Source of the DNA: Vibrio palustris
GTDB taxonomy: Bacteria > Pseudomonadota > Gammaproteobacteria > Enterobacterales > Vibrionaceae
Assembly (NCBI RefSeq): GCF_024346995.1
Contig: NZ_AP024887.1
Location: forward strand, 1,736,001-1,800,000
DNA length: 64,000 nt
Direction: 5' to 3'
In this document: positions 10,840 to 26,493 of the stretch, piece after piece
Numbering within the stretch: the first letter of the stretch is position 1
How the letters are laid out: every line of letters begins with the position of its first letter
Made by a program: the position numbers and the translations under genes
The notes under the pieces: model-generated
Seen by the model: only the letters and a program-made list of their open reading frames with translations
Databases searched by the model: none
What the model was told of the DNA's origin: nothing

Positions 10840-11389
10840 ATGGATTTAGTGGTTTAAATTTAAGCAATCGACCTTTTGCACCAGTGATTTCTTTTAATTC
10901 ACCGATTTGACGCTCTAATTTACTCTTAGAAACATCAGGCCCAATAATTACTCGCGTAAAACCATTCTCTTGCTTGGTATGCGCTTGGTAACCGCGTTTT
11001 TGTAAATCAGCGACTACTTTTTTCGCATTACTGGTATTTTTTAAAGCCATCAGCTGAATGAGCCATGCACTGTCGTGATAGTCATTTTTTTCCGGCGTTG
11101 ACTCGATCTTTGTCGCCACTTTATCAGACGGATCTGACTTAGTGTCGGCAGTAGCACGATCACTTTTGACCTCTTTGACAGGAGAATCAGGTAATGTGGT
11201 GTGATCCTTTTCTGGCTCAATCACATCAAATGATTCACTATGATCATCGACTTGAGGTTTAATCGGAATACTGGCGACATCATCGTCGTAATGGCTCTTT
11301 TTCCCATCGAGAATATCTGGCAACACGATAACCCCAATGGCGACTAATACAATTGTTCCTACTAAACGGCATTGAAATTTACTGGCCAT
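10838..11389 (-). CDS. dedD: DedD, SPOR-domain cell division protein
   Basis: Bitopic inner-membrane protein that accumulates at the septum by binding denuded glycan strands. 183 aa: cytoplasmic tip, membrane helix about residues 9-25, an acidic/Lys-rich periplasmic linker (30-105) and a C-terminal SPOR domain (about 107-178) containing WLIQLMALKNTSNAKKVVA. Its start directly abuts the folC stop, so the two are one operon. The PurR box overlaps its last bases. Confidence 0.9.
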   Translation of the reverse strand: MASKFQCRLVGTIVLVAIGVIVLPDILDGKKSHYDDDVASIPIKPQVDDHSESFDVIEPEKDHTTLPDSPVKEVKSDRATADTKSDPSDKVATKIESTPEKNDYHDSAWLIQLMALKNTSNAKKVVADLQKRGYQAHTKQENGFTRVIIGPDVSKSKLERQIGELKEITGAKGRLLKFKPLNP

Positions 11390-12667
11390 TTATGCTCCTC
11401 TACTTTGCCAATGCGATAAGACTTCACCCACGGTGTGAAACGATCCTACCACTACTATGACATCCTGTGCTGACACTTGTGTCAAGGCGGTTTCAAATGC
11501 CTCAGCAGGATTCACAAACTCAGTCAGCGCTTGCTCAGTATGTGGCCGTATTGCAGCACATAACTCGCTCGCACTCGCCGCTCTGTCACCACTTAAGGAA
11601 GCCGGATACCAAGCCGTCACTTTAGGAGCTAGCACGGCAACCGTGGCATCAATATCTTTATCATGCAGCATGCCTATCACTATATGAAAGGATTTTTGCG
11701 GATAACGAACCTGCAACTCTTTCATTAAGTATTGTGCAGAATGTGGATTATGAGCCACATCTAAAAGTATGGTTGGTTGCTGAGATATTTGCTGCATACG
11801 ACCCGGCAACTGAGCGTTTTTTAGCCCATTAGCAATATTTACATCGGAAATATCGAGTTCAGACACACCCAATGCCATTAAAGCCGTTGCCGCGTTCGGT
11901 AATGGCAAAGAAGGTAGCGGCAAATCATTTAAATCAAAGCTACCACTCCACCACCGCCAAGTACGGTCATCACATCGTTCATAGTCAAATTGAATACCCA
12001 CTTGATGAAATTCTGCTGCGATATCATCCGCATGAGCTGCCACCGTCGCTGGCGCTTTAGGCTGCCCACAAATGGCTGGCTTACCGGAACGAAAGATACC
12101 TGCCTTTTCAAAGCCAATCACATTAATATCATCTCCTAGCCAATCGACATGGTCGACCGCTAAACTCGTGATCATAGAAATATCATGATTGACCACATTC
12201 GTGGCATCCAAACGACCGCCTAAGCCAACTTCCAACAAAACAACATCAACGTTTTCCGTTTGAAATAAACGTAATGCCGCTAGAGTACCAAACTCGAAGA
12301 AACTTAAAGTGGTCTCGCCACGCTGCACTTCTATAAACGAAAACGCGTCAGTATGCTTCGCATCAGGCAGTATTTGACCATTAATACGTACACGCTCGTT
12401 GTATTGAATTAAATGGGGGGAAGAGTAAACACCAACTCGATAGCCAGCATCTAATAAGATGGCTTCCATCAATGCACAAGTTGACCCCTTACCATTCGTC
12501 CCAGCAACAGTGATCACCGTTGGAGCAGGCTTAGTCAGGTTCGCTTGTGTGGCAACTTTTGAGACTCGCTCCAGACCGAGGTCAATAGAGGAGGTATGAA
12601 TATGAGTTAAATAATCAAGCCACTCACTCATAGGTGAAGTGGCTTGAGGGATCGGGTTCTGTTTCAT
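11390..12667 (-). CDS. folC: Folylpolyglutamate/dihydrofolate synthase
   Basis: Bifunctional ligase adding glutamate to dihydropteroate and to folates. 425 aa. The Mur-ligase-type ATP loop VAGTNGKGSTCALME lies near residue 53, and the C-terminal domain contains ILLDVAHNPHSAQYL. The gene sits 44 bases after accD and is continuous with dedD. Confidence 0.97.
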   Translation of the reverse strand: MKQNPIPQATSPMSEWLDYLTHIHTSSIDLGLERVSKVATQANLTKPAPTVITVAGTNGKGSTCALMEAILLDAGYRVGVYSSPHLIQYNERVRINGQILPDAKHTDAFSFIEVQRGETTLSFFEFGTLAALRLFQTENVDVVLLEVGLGGRLDATNVVNHDISMITSLAVDHVDWLGDDINVIGFEKAGIFRSGKPAICGQPKAPATVAAHADDIAAEFHQVGIQFDYERCDDRTWRWWSGSFDLNDLPLPSLPLPNAATALMALGVSELDISDVNIANGLKNAQLPGRMQQISQQPTILLDVAHNPHSAQYLMKELQVRYPQKSFHIVIGMLHDKDIDATVAVLAPKVTAWYPASLSGDRAASASELCAAIRPHTEQALTEFVNPAEAFETALTQVSAQDVIVVVGSFHTVGEVLSHWQSRGA

Positions 12668-12711
12668 CTAACGTATAACCAATTGATTGCGTGGTTTAGT
12701 TAGTGTCTACT

Positions 12712-13632
12712 TTACCCTTTTTTTTCTGCTTCTGGTACTGAATATGACTCTTGATCGTCGTTATCTTCTTCAATCTGAGTCGATTCATGGTTTGTCATCT
12801 TCGCTAATAAGCCTGACAAACGCTTACGCATGTCACGGCGATCGACAATCATATCGATGGCGCCATGTTCTAGTAAGAATTCACTACGTTGAAAACCTTC
12901 AGGTAGGTCTTCACGTACTGTTTGTTCAATAACACGGCGTCCTGCAAAGCCAATTAATGCTTTCGGCTCACCAACATTAATATCACCTAGCATGGCTAGA
13001 CTTGCCGAAACGCCACCCATTGTTGGGTCGGTCAGCACTGAAATAAAAGGTAAACCTTTTTTAGATAAGCGCTCTAGTGCCGCACTGGTTTTCGCCATTT
13101 GCATCAGAGACATTAAGGCTTCTTGCATACGCGCACCACCACTGGCCGAGTAACATACAAGACCGCACTGGTTTTCTATCGCCGCATTCACCGCTTTAAC
13201 AAAGCGAGCACCTACTACGGATCCCATAGAGCCCCCCATGAAAGAGAACTCGAATGCACACGCCACAACTGGCACGCTCATTACCTCACCTTTCATGACA
13301 ATCAATGCATCTTTCTCACCGCTTTTCTTTTGCGCCGCACTGAGACGATCTTTATAACGCTTAGAATCTTTAAACTTCAATTTATCTTGAGGTTCAAGCT
13401 CCGCACCGATCTCAACACCAGTGTTAGCGTCTAAGAACGTTTCTAGACGGCGACGTCCACTCATACGCATGTGATGATCACACTTAGGACAAACTTCTAA
13501 GTTTCTCTCTAATTCTGCATAATACAGAACCTGATCGCATGAAGTACATTTCGTCCATACCCCTTCAGGGATATTCGCTTTACGAGAAGTTACAATATGG
13601 GTTTTGTCTAAAATCTTTTCGAGCCAACTCAT
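12712..13632 (-). CDS. accD: Acetyl-CoA carboxylase carboxyltransferase subunit beta
   Basis: Beta subunit of the carboxyltransferase that makes malonyl-CoA for fatty-acid synthesis. 306 aa from [11 protein letters not shown]. The frame opens 16 codons earlier, but the conserved N terminus begins here. The four-Cys zinc ribbon (CTSC near residue 29, CPKC near 50) precedes the carboxyltransferase domain with [20 protein letters not shown]. It heads the accD-folC-dedD-cvpA-purF run. Confidence 0.97.
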   Translation of the reverse strand: MSWLEKILDKTHIVTSRKANIPEGVWTKCTSCDQVLYYAELERNLEVCPKCDHHMRMSGRRRLETFLDANTGVEIGAELEPQDKLKFKDSKRYKDRLSAAQKKSGEKDALIVMKGEVMSVPVVACAFEFSFMGGSMGSVVGARFVKAVNAAIENQCGLVCYSASGGARMQEALMSLMQMAKTSAALERLSKKGLPFISVLTDPTMGGVSASLAMLGDINVGEPKALIGFAGRRVIEQTVREDLPEGFQRSEFLLEHGAIDMIVDRRDMRKRLSGLLAKMTNHESTQIEEDNDDQESYSVPEAEKKG

Positions 13633-13810
13633 GGAAGACCTTTTACTCTCTACACTCCCGCACCATCGCGAAAGATACAAAACAGAAACAAATGCGTGCG
13701 ATTAAAGCATATAACCAACTCGCTGTAGACAAAAAACTGGTTGTACCTATTTTTTCTCTGCAACCATCACGCATAACTTGGATAGAATTTTATTCGCTAT
13801 TTATTAACCG

Positions 13811-14605
13811 TTAAAGTAGCTCATCAGGTAAAAATAGCGGACCGATCGGAACATTCGGTAGTTCAAATTCTTGTGGGTAATCGACGTCAACTAAATATAA
13901 GCCAGCAGCTTTCGCTGTTGCTCCAGCTAAATTTCTATCTTTAGCCTGCAATAGCCATTCAATCCATTCAGGTGATTTTTCCCCTTTGCCAACAACAATT
14001 AAGCTGCCAACAATGTTCCTTACCATGTGGTGAACAAACGCATTAGCTTTAATATCTACAACCACATAGCGATTATGGCGGCTAATGTTAATATGCATAA
14101 TATTACGCCATGGACTCCTTGACTGGCAATGGGCTGCGCGAAATGAAGTGAAATCATTTTCGCCTAACAGATATTGCCCAGCTTGATGCATAAGTTCTGC
14201 ATCGAGTTCTCCATGGTAGTGACTGACACCACTCGCCATAATTGCCGGTCGATATGCATGATTATAGATCACATATCGATAACGCCTTGCGGTTGCGCTA
14301 AAACGTGCGTGAAACTCTTCTGTGACAGGTTTCGCCCAACGCACCGCAATATCCTTTGGCATATTGGCATTGGCTCCCATTGTCCACGCAACCATTTTCC
14401 GATCGGCTGTGGTATCAAAGTGGACCACTTGACCTGTGCCATGAACGCCTGCATCCGTACGACCCGCACATTGAACCTCAATCGGATGATTGGCGACGAC
14501 ACTTAATGCTTTCTCTAGCGCTTCTTGGACGCTTCTCACGTCACGCTGTCGTTGCCAACCGTAGTAACGAGCACCATCATACTCAATACCTAAAGCAATT
14601 CTCAT
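13811..14605 (-). CDS. truA: tRNA pseudouridine(38-40) synthase
   Basis: Isomerises uridines 38-40 in the anticodon arm. 264 aa, with the catalytic aspartate Asp51 in [11 protein letters not shown]. Further conserved blocks are [16 protein letters not shown] and [13 protein letters not shown]. It is followed by accD after 178 bases that contain no gene. Upstream lies the hubP terminator, so truA should have its own promoter, which I could not place. Confidence 0.97.
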   Translation of the reverse strand: MRIALGIEYDGARYYGWQRQRDVRSVQEALEKALSVVANHPIEVQCAGRTDAGVHGTGQVVHFDTTADRKMVAWTMGANANMPKDIAVRWAKPVTEEFHARFSATARRYRYVIYNHAYRPAIMASGVSHYHGELDAELMHQAGQYLLGENDFTSFRAAHCQSRSPWRNIMHINISRHNRYVVVDIKANAFVHHMVRNIVGSLIVVGKGEKSPEWIEWLLQAKDRNLAGATAKAAGLYLVDVDYPQEFELPNVPIGPLFLPDELL

Positions 14606-14671
14606 GATGTTCTTCTCGTTGAAAATGGGTCGGGAAGTATAATAGTAATTGACGTAAATTTCTAATCAACA

Positions 14672-14704
14672 AACAGAAAGGCGGGAAAAATTCCCGCCTT
14701 TCTG

Positions 14705-14706
<2 letters not shown>
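14672..14706. terminator. Terminator at the end of hubP
   Basis: A 16-bp perfect stem, AACAGAAAGGCGGGAA (14672-14687) with TTCCCGCCTTTCTGTT (14691-14706), and a 3-base loop. It includes two bases of the hubP stop codon. Reading hubP-wise, the stem is followed by TGTTGATT. It is one of the strongest stems in the window. Confidence 0.88.
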
Positions 14707-19951
<5,245 letters not shown>

Positions 19952-20135
19952 ATAAGGCTCAGCTATGTGCTTTTTAAAATAAATACCGATCTATTTAATA
20001 TATCGGAATAATGAGGTAAAACTATAGAAACACGAATAAAAATGAGTGTAATGGCTCAATTATCGTATGGGCCTCACACTATTGCCTGTTTTTTTCGTTG
20101 AATTTTGAAACATTATTCCCTATATCATGAAGCAA

Positions 20136-20162
20136 AAATAAAGCCAGCACTAGGCTGGCTTT
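20136..20162 (-). terminator. glnS terminator
   Basis: Nine-bp stem AAAGCCAGC / GCTGGCTTT (20140-20148 with 20154-20162). In the glnS direction the stem is followed by TATTTTTGC. It lies just downstream of glnS. Confidence 0.85.
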
Positions 20163-20183
20163 AACATTTCTCAGTGTAACGTG

Positions 20184-21854
20184 TTACTTAGCTTCAATTT
20201 TTGCCCAAGTATCACGCAGACCAACCGTGCGGTTAAAGACTAGAGCTTCTGGTGACGAATCTTTATTATCCGCGCAGAAATAACCCAAACGTTCAAATTG
20301 GTAACCAAATTCCGCTTCAGCAGAAGTCAGACTCGGCTCAACAAAACCACGTTTTACAATCAAAGAGTCGGCATTGATTGTTTCAGCAAAGTTATTTGCC
20401 GCTCCTGGGTTAGGAACATTAAATAGGCGATCGTATAGACGCACTTCAGCTGGCACTCCATGAGAAGCCGATACCCAGTGAATCACCCCTTTTACTTTAC
20501 GGCCGTCCGTTGGGTTCTGCCCCAGCGTTTCATTATCGTACGTACAGTAAATTGTCGTGATATTACCTTCTGCGTCTTTTTCAATACGCTCAGCTTTGAT
20601 TACGTAAGAACCACGTAAACGCACTTCTTTACCTAACACTAAACGTTTGTATTTTTTGTTCGCTTCTTCACGAAAATCTTCACGCTCAATCCAAACTTCA
20701 CGTGTAAATGGCACCTCACGAGTACCCATCTCAGGTTTATTCGGGTGATTCTGTAGCACTAACGTTTCAACTTGATCAGCGTCGTAGTTTTCAATCACGA
20801 CTTTAACTGGATCCAACACCGCCATTGCACGTGGTGCATTTTCATTTAAATCGTCACGAATACACGATTCAAGTGAACCAAATTCAATGAGGTTGTCTTG
20901 CTTCGTCACACCAATACGCTGGCAGAATTCGCGAATTGAACCTGGGGTAAACCCTCGGCGGCGCAAACCTGAAATGGTTGGCATACGTGGGTCATCCCAG
21001 CCATCCACTAATTTTTCAGTCACAAGTTGGTTGAGCTTACGTTTAGACATGACAGTATATTCTAAGTTTAAACGACTAAACTCATACTGATGCGGAACAC
21101 AATCAACCGTGATGTTCTCGAGTACCCAATCGTACAAACGACGGTTATCTTGGAACTCAAGCGTACAGATAGAATGAGTAATCCCTTCTAACGCATCAGA
21201 AATACAATGGGTAAAATCGTACATTGGATAAATGCACCATTTATCACCGGTTTGATGGTGAGAGGCGAAACGAACGCGATATAACACAGGATCGCGCAAC
21301 ACCATAAATGATGATGACATATCTATTTTTGCACGTAGGCACACTGTGCCCTCTGCAAACTCGCCTTGGCGCATTTTTTCAAACAGCTCAAGGTTTTCTT
21401 CAATAGGACGGTCACGATAAGGACTGTGTTTACCCGGTGCGGTTAATGTACCGCGATATTCACGAATCTGCTCTGGACTTAGCTCTTCAACATACGCTAA
21501 ACCTTTGTTAATCAGTTCGACTGCATATTCGTAAAGCTTATCGAAATTATCAGAAGAATAATGGATATCCCCTGCCCATTCAAAGCCTAACCAGCTAACG
21601 TCTTGCTTAATCGACTCAACGTATTCAAGATCTTCTTTTTCAGGGTTGGTATCGTCAAAGCGTAAATTACACTGTCCCTGATAGTCCTGAGCAATACCAA
21701 AGTTTAAACAGATCGACTTGGCGTGCCCGATATGCAGATAACCGTTCGGCTCTGGCGGAAAACGAGTATGCACGCTAGTGTGTTTACCATCGGCTAAATC
21801 TTTATCAATGATTTGGCGGATGAAATTCGATGGACGAGCCGCAGCTTCACTCAT
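20184..21854 (-). CDS. glnS: Glutaminyl-tRNA synthetase
   Basis: Class I synthetase charging tRNA-Gln. 556 aa. The HIGH motif is in [15 protein letters not shown] (about residues 32-46) and the KMSKS-like motif is [11 protein letters not shown] (about 267-277). The two anticodon-binding beta-barrels follow. It is flanked by hubP and nagE, each with its own terminator, so glnS is probably monocistronic. Confidence 0.98.
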   Translation of the reverse strand: MSEAAARPSNFIRQIIDKDLADGKHTSVHTRFPPEPNGYLHIGHAKSICLNFGIAQDYQGQCNLRFDDTNPEKEDLEYVESIKQDVSWLGFEWAGDIHYSSDNFDKLYEYAVELINKGLAYVEELSPEQIREYRGTLTAPGKHSPYRDRPIEENLELFEKMRQGEFAEGTVCLRAKIDMSSSFMVLRDPVLYRVRFASHHQTGDKWCIYPMYDFTHCISDALEGITHSICTLEFQDNRRLYDWVLENITVDCVPHQYEFSRLNLEYTVMSKRKLNQLVTEKLVDGWDDPRMPTISGLRRRGFTPGSIREFCQRIGVTKQDNLIEFGSLESCIRDDLNENAPRAMAVLDPVKVVIENYDADQVETLVLQNHPNKPEMGTREVPFTREVWIEREDFREEANKKYKRLVLGKEVRLRGSYVIKAERIEKDAEGNITTIYCTYDNETLGQNPTDGRKVKGVIHWVSASHGVPAEVRLYDRLFNVPNPGAANNFAETINADSLIVKRGFVEPSLTSAEAEFGYQFERLGYFCADNKDSSPEALVFNRTVGLRDTWAKIEAK

Positions 21855-22037
21855 CTATAGCACCTCAATTTTATTTAGTATTGTCAGAAAATGTGTCGCC
21901 GTATTATCAAAAACTGTCTTTGTGATGATAACCGCGATGATGGCAGTAATGATCCACAATTCTCAACAGATGCACAATAGAAACTATGCGTTTCAGCCAA
22001 TTATTTCTTTGGAGTCTGTTTAAAAGCTGCGCATCAA

Positions 22038-22067
22038 GTAAAAAAAGCCCTCTGATGAGGGCTTTTT
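22038..22067 (-). terminator. nagE terminator
   Basis: Stem AAAAAGCCCTC / GAGGGCTTTTT with loop TGAT. On the minus strand it ends in a seven-base U-run just after nagE. Confidence 0.9.
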
Positions 22068-22098
22068 GGGTCTTTAATAGAATACAAGACACCAAGTC

Positions 22099-23646
22099 TT
22101 AATCGAGCTCTTTCATCTCGCCGGCAATAATTTCCGCCATTGGCCCCAAGATAACTTGAATACTAGTCTGGCTCAGTTTCACTACACCCATTGCACCTAA
22201 GGCTTTCAATTCACCTTCATCAATCGAGTGGCTGTCTTTAACCGTTAGACGCAAACGTGTAATACACGCATCGATATTCTCGACATTATCATGTCCACCG
22301 AGCACAACTAAGTACTGCTTAGCTAACTCTTTATTGCTGGTTGAACCTTGTGACTTACCTTGCTGTGGTGCTACTGCAACATCGTCTTCACGGCCCGGCG
22401 ATTTTAGGTTGAAGGTACGAATTGCCACATAGAACGTGATGAAGTAGAGGAAAAAGAACCCAAACCCAATCAACAATAGCGTTAGCGGTTTGGTCGCCAG
22501 TCCCCAGTTTAAGACAAAGTCAAGTAAACCGGCTGAGAAACCAAAGCCATCAAGCGTACCAAACGCATTGGCGATGACAAATGAAAGCCCAGTAAAGACC
22601 GCATGTATCGCGTACAACGCTGGCGCTAAGAACACGAACAAGAACTCTAAAGGTTCCGTTATACCAGTTAAAAAGGCACAAAACGCGACAGAGAATAACA
22701 TACCACCAACTTGCGCGCGTTTTTCTACTGGCGCACACAGATACATAGCTAGCGCTGCACCGGGCAGACCAAACATCATCACGGGGAAGAAGCCATTCAT
22801 AAAACGACCAGCACTCAAATCACCACCAAAGAAGCGGTTCAAGTCACCTGTCTTCACCGTGTCTGTTACTTGATCCACCATTGCGGTGACTTCTGGTGTG
22901 ACAACATTGGTAAAGTGGAATGTATGCACATTACCCGCCACCAAGGATTTCGCGATATCTGGCGCTACACATAATTTAGTGATGTTTGGTAGCGCATTGG
23001 CCGCCGCATGTGCGTTAGACACTATCACTTCCTGACACGTTCCCATAGCGAACCACATGTAAGTGTTAAGGACATGATGTAATCCGACTGGAATTAAGGC
23101 GCGATTAAGTACACCGTAGGCAAATTCGCCTAAAGACCCAGAAGAAGAAATACCATGAGCTAACGCATCTAACACAGACTGCACGTAAGGCCAAACAAAG
23201 CCTAACAGACTACCAGCAATTAAAGAAAAGAGCCCAGTCATAATTGGGACTAAACGACGACCGGAGAAAAAAGCTAACCATTGCGGTAAACTGGTTTTAT
23301 AAAAAGCATTATATGAATGCCCTGCAATGATACCGGCGAAGATCCCGCCGAAGAACGACATATCATTCTCAGCATTAATGGTTTTCGCTGTCGCCGTCAG
23401 AACAAAATAGGCGACGGCACCGGCTATACCAGCAGCACCTGCACCATCAATCGATAATCCGACCGCGATACCTAGACCAAATAGCAAAGGTAGGTGTTCA
23501 AAAATCGCCCCACCAGCGTTCGCCATAAAGGGAATATCTAATAAATCGCCTTGCCCGAGTCGAAGCAGCAGGGCTGCAACAGGGAGCGTAGCAATAGGTA
23601 ACATAAGAGCTTTACCTAGCTTCTGCGCGTATCCTAAAATGTTCAC
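22099..23646 (-). CDS. nagE: PTS N-acetylglucosamine transporter subunit IIBC
   Basis: Imports and phosphorylates GlcNAc. 515 aa: a membrane IIC domain (about 1-380, with the substrate region GITEPLEFLFVF), a linker, and a IIB domain with phospho-acceptor Cys461 in NIDACITRLRL. Enterobacterial NagE carries a fused C-terminal IIA domain that is absent here. Phosphate must come from a separate IIA, most likely Crr at 49519. It is divergent from nagA-nagC, with CRP and NagC-like sites between. Confidence 0.95.
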   Translation of the reverse strand: MNILGYAQKLGKALMLPIATLPVAALLLRLGQGDLLDIPFMANAGGAIFEHLPLLFGLGIAVGLSIDGAGAAGIAGAVAYFVLTATAKTINAENDMSFFGGIFAGIIAGHSYNAFYKTSLPQWLAFFSGRRLVPIMTGLFSLIAGSLLGFVWPYVQSVLDALAHGISSSGSLGEFAYGVLNRALIPVGLHHVLNTYMWFAMGTCQEVIVSNAHAAANALPNITKLCVAPDIAKSLVAGNVHTFHFTNVVTPEVTAMVDQVTDTVKTGDLNRFFGGDLSAGRFMNGFFPVMMFGLPGAALAMYLCAPVEKRAQVGGMLFSVAFCAFLTGITEPLEFLFVFLAPALYAIHAVFTGLSFVIANAFGTLDGFGFSAGLLDFVLNWGLATKPLTLLLIGFGFFFLYFITFYVAIRTFNLKSPGREDDVAVAPQQGKSQGSTSNKELAKQYLVVLGGHDNVENIDACITRLRLTVKDSHSIDEGELKALGAMGVVKLSQTSIQVILGPMAEIIAGEMKELD

Positions 23647-23764
23647 GTTATATTTCTCCAGTTAGATTTCCGTATCTCGGTCAGTATACTTTTTTCACAC
23701 ATTCAAATTAGTAGTATTAGTGTAAGCAGGTTCGCCACAACATCAAACCAAACACTCATAGTGT

Positions 23765-23780
23765 TGTGATCATAATCACT
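23765..23780. promoter_or_regulatory. CRP-cAMP binding site
   Basis: TGTGATCATAATCACT matches the CRP consensus TGTGA-N6-TCACA at nine of ten core positions. It lies about 119 bases upstream of nagE and 251 bases upstream of nagA, so it may activate nagE directly or serve both. Confidence 0.8.
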
Positions 23781-23846
23781 ATATTTAGTAAATAAATTTT
23801 TACATTTAAGAGATAATCAATAACTTATTTTTCTCTGTAAAATATC

Positions 23847-23862
23847 AATACTTCGCGGTATT
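23847..23862. promoter_or_regulatory. Candidate NagC operator
   Basis: AATACTTCGCGGTATT has perfect 5-bp inverted arms around a TTCGCG centre, flanked by further A/T arms (AATAT at 23841 and AATATT at 23866). This A/T-arm, CG-centred form resembles NagC/Mlc operators. NagC repression of divergent nag genes is established in E. coli. The assignment here is inference from sequence and position. Confidence 0.55.
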
Positions 23863-24031
23863 ATAAATATTAGCGATAGTATATGAAACTGAAATAATAA
23901 TTCACTCTTATATTGACTGATATTATCTCAGATAGCTTAGGATTTATGGCTACTTAACGATGAATGCTGCACTCTCAGTCAGTGTTAAGGTTTAGTTGCA
24001 TCAACACAAATAAAGAAGTGAAGGAATAAAA

Positions 24032-25171
24032 ATGAAATATGCGTTAGTTAACGGCACAATTTTTACTGGCGAAAACATTTTGACGAATCATAGCCTTATC
24101 ATTGATGATCAAACCATTAGTGACATAATTCCTAGTCATGCACTCCCTAAAGACATGCCCGTTATCGATGTAGAAGGCGCGAATATATCTCCTGGGTTTA
24201 TCGACTTACAGTTAAATGGGTGTGGCGGCGTCATGTTTAATGATGATATTAGCTCTGACACTCTAGAAACGATGCATAAGGCGAACCTTCTTTCTGGCTG
24301 TACTAACTTTCTGCCAACACTGATCACTTCGTCAGATGACAACATGCAGCAAGCGGTGAATATTGCACGCGAACACATGTCTGGGCACCCTAACCAGATA
24401 TTAGGATTACATTTAGAAGGGCCTTACCTTAACCCAGAGAAAAAAGGCATTCACAATCTCGATTTCATTCGTCAATCAAATCAATCGATGATCGATTTTC
24501 TGTGCCACAATCAAGATGTCATTTCACAGGTAACAATGGCGCCGGAAATGAACGATTTGAGTCATATTCGTCAGCTCGCTGACGCAGGTATTACCGTCTC
24601 ACTAGGTCATACTAATTGTACTTACGCCCAAGCAAAAGCAGGGTTTAGTGCCGGTATGACCGCGGCAACGCATTTATTTAATGCCATGTCTTCAATCACC
24701 GGACGTGAACCAGGAGCCGTAGGCGCGGTTTACGATACACCAGAGATTTATGCCGGTATCATTGCCGACGGGTTCCATGTAGATTTTGCCAATATTCGGA
24801 TCGCCAAACAGCTCAAGAAAGAGAAGCTTATACTAGTGACTGATGCCACAGCCCCTGCAGGCGCAGATATTGAGTCCTTTATTTTTGTGGGGAAAACAGT
24901 ATATTACAAAGATGGTAAGTGTATAGATGAAAACGGCACCTTAGGCGGCTCTGCACTCACCATGAATCACGCAATCAAGAACACCGTCGAGCATGTAGGT
25001 ATCGCTCTAGATGAAGCGCTACGTATGGCGACCTTATATCCTGCTCAAGCGATTGGCGTAGATAATCAATTTGGACGCATCGCGCCTGGATATATTGCCA
25101 ATCTTGCTATGTTCGACGGCGACTTGAATATCATGGCCACTGTAGTAAACGGACAATACGGAAAACATTGA
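24032..25171 (+). CDS. nagA: N-acetylglucosamine-6-phosphate deacetylase
   Basis: Removes acetate from GlcNAc-6-P, the product of NagE import. 379 aa amidohydrolase. Conserved blocks are [12 protein letters not shown] (about 53-64), [15 protein letters not shown] with a metal-ligand glutamate, [21 protein letters not shown] and the catalytic-aspartate region [10 protein letters not shown]. It is followed by nagC after two bases, giving a nagAC operon. nagB is not in this window. Confidence 0.97.
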   Translation: MKYALVNGTIFTGENILTNHSLIIDDQTISDIIPSHALPKDMPVIDVEGANISPGFIDLQLNGCGGVMFNDDISSDTLETMHKANLLSGCTNFLPTLITSSDDNMQQAVNIAREHMSGHPNQILGLHLEGPYLNPEKKGIHNLDFIRQSNQSMIDFLCHNQDVISQVTMAPEMNDLSHIRQLADAGITVSLGHTNCTYAQAKAGFSAGMTAATHLFNAMSSITGREPGAVGAVYDTPEIYAGIIADGFHVDFANIRIAKQLKKEKLILVTDATAPAGADIESFIFVGKTVYYKDGKCIDENGTLGGSALTMNHAIKNTVEHVGIALDEALRMATLYPAQAIGVDNQFGRIAPGYIANLAMFDGDLNIMATVVNGQYGKH

Positions 25172-25173
25172 GA

Positions 25174-26391
25174 ATGACTGGCGGGCAAATCGGTAATGTA
25201 GATTTAGTAAAACAATTAAACAGTGCAGTTGTGTATCGTTTAATCGATCAACAAGGGCCTATATCAAGAATTCAAATTGCCGATATTAGCCAACTTGCTC
25301 CAGCAAGTGTGACCAAAATTACTCGCCAATTGCTTGAGCGTGGCTTGATAAAAGAAGTCGCTCAACAAGCCTCAACGGGCGGCAGACGGGCGATTTCTCT
25401 TACCACGGAAGTCGCCCCGTTTCATTCCATTGCGATTCGTGTTGGACGAGATTATATCTATTTAGGTTTGTATGATTTAGCCGGACAAGAAAAACATCTG
25501 GAGCGTCAGTTATTCACGTATACGACTCAAGAAGAACTGGTTAACGGATTAACACACTTCATCGAGGATTTTAAACAGCGTCATAGCGTCATGATTGACC
25601 AACTTATTGCCATTAGCGTGGTTCTTCCTGGTTTAATCAACCCAGAGAATGGCGTGATCGAATACATGCCTAACATCAGTATCGACACCCATAAATTATT
25701 ACTCGCCGAAACGCTTGAACAACACTTTAACATTAGTTGTTTTGTGGGGAATGATGTCCGAGCCATGGCGCTAGCTGAGCACTATTTTGGGGCGAGTAAA
25801 GATAGCTATGACTCGATTGTTGTCAGCGTTCATCATGGTGTGGGTGCGGGTATCATTGTTAACGGCCAAGTCTTTTTAGGCCATAATCACAACGTCGGAG
25901 AAATCGGTCATATCCAAGTTAATCCACTTGGTGACCGCTGCCAATGCGGTAATTTTGGCTGCTTAGAAACAGTGGCATCAGAACCGGCGATTATCCACCA
26001 TATTCGACAACGTTTAGAACAAGGTTATCCATCGTCATTACCACACAATGAACTCCTTAGTATTGAAACTATTTGCTATCACGCCATTAACGGCGATGAA
26101 CTGGCCACAATGGCGCTTACCCAGGCGGCTAACGATTTAGGGAAAGCCATCGCCATGACAGTGAACATGTTCAACCCGCAAAAAATTGTCATTGCCGGCA
26201 AAATTAATCTTGCCGAGCGCATCGTCTACCCTGCACTACAACGCAATATCAATCATCAATCATTACATGCATTTCGTGAACAACTTACGATTGTGCCATC
26301 CAATATTGATGAGCACCCCGCGCTGAATGCCTTTGCATTAATCAAACGGGCAATGCTAAATGGTGATTTACTGCAAAGATTATTAGATTAA
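25174..26391 (+). CDS. nagC: NagC, ROK-family repressor of GlcNAc genes
   Basis: Transcription factor released from DNA by GlcNAc-6-P. 405 aa: an N-terminal winged helix (about 1-70, QIADISQLAPASVTKITRQL) and a ROK domain with the zinc motif CQCGNFGCLE. The frame is open from a TTG at 25168 inside the nagA stop region, but the ATG at 25174 (MTGGQIGNVDLVKQL) fits the family N terminus. The likely target is the palindrome at 23847, so the operon would be autoregulated. Confidence 0.95.
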   Translation: MTGGQIGNVDLVKQLNSAVVYRLIDQQGPISRIQIADISQLAPASVTKITRQLLERGLIKEVAQQASTGGRRAISLTTEVAPFHSIAIRVGRDYIYLGLYDLAGQEKHLERQLFTYTTQEELVNGLTHFIEDFKQRHSVMIDQLIAISVVLPGLINPENGVIEYMPNISIDTHKLLLAETLEQHFNISCFVGNDVRAMALAEHYFGASKDSYDSIVVSVHHGVGAGIIVNGQVFLGHNHNVGEIGHIQVNPLGDRCQCGNFGCLETVASEPAIIHHIRQRLEQGYPSSLPHNELLSIETICYHAINGDELATMALTQAANDLGKAIAMTVNMFNPQKIVIAGKINLAERIVYPALQRNINHQSLHAFREQLTIVPSNIDEHPALNAFALIKRAMLNGDLLQRLLD

Positions 26392-26493
26392 TGCCCAAGC
26401 ACAACCAAAGAGTGATACTTATCAATATTTTTGTCCTATAGTCTAAGTCATTCATTGTTCTAAAAATGCTGCGTAAAAAGCAGTCTGACTATT

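Larger units (their letters stand above)
23647..24031. other. nagE-nagA divergent regulatory region (385 bp)
   Basis: Gene-free, A/T-rich intergenic region. It holds the CRP site at 23765 and the NagC-like palindrome at 23847. No further coding potential is seen. The nagA ribosome binding site GAAGGA lies just before its ATG. Confidence 0.8.
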
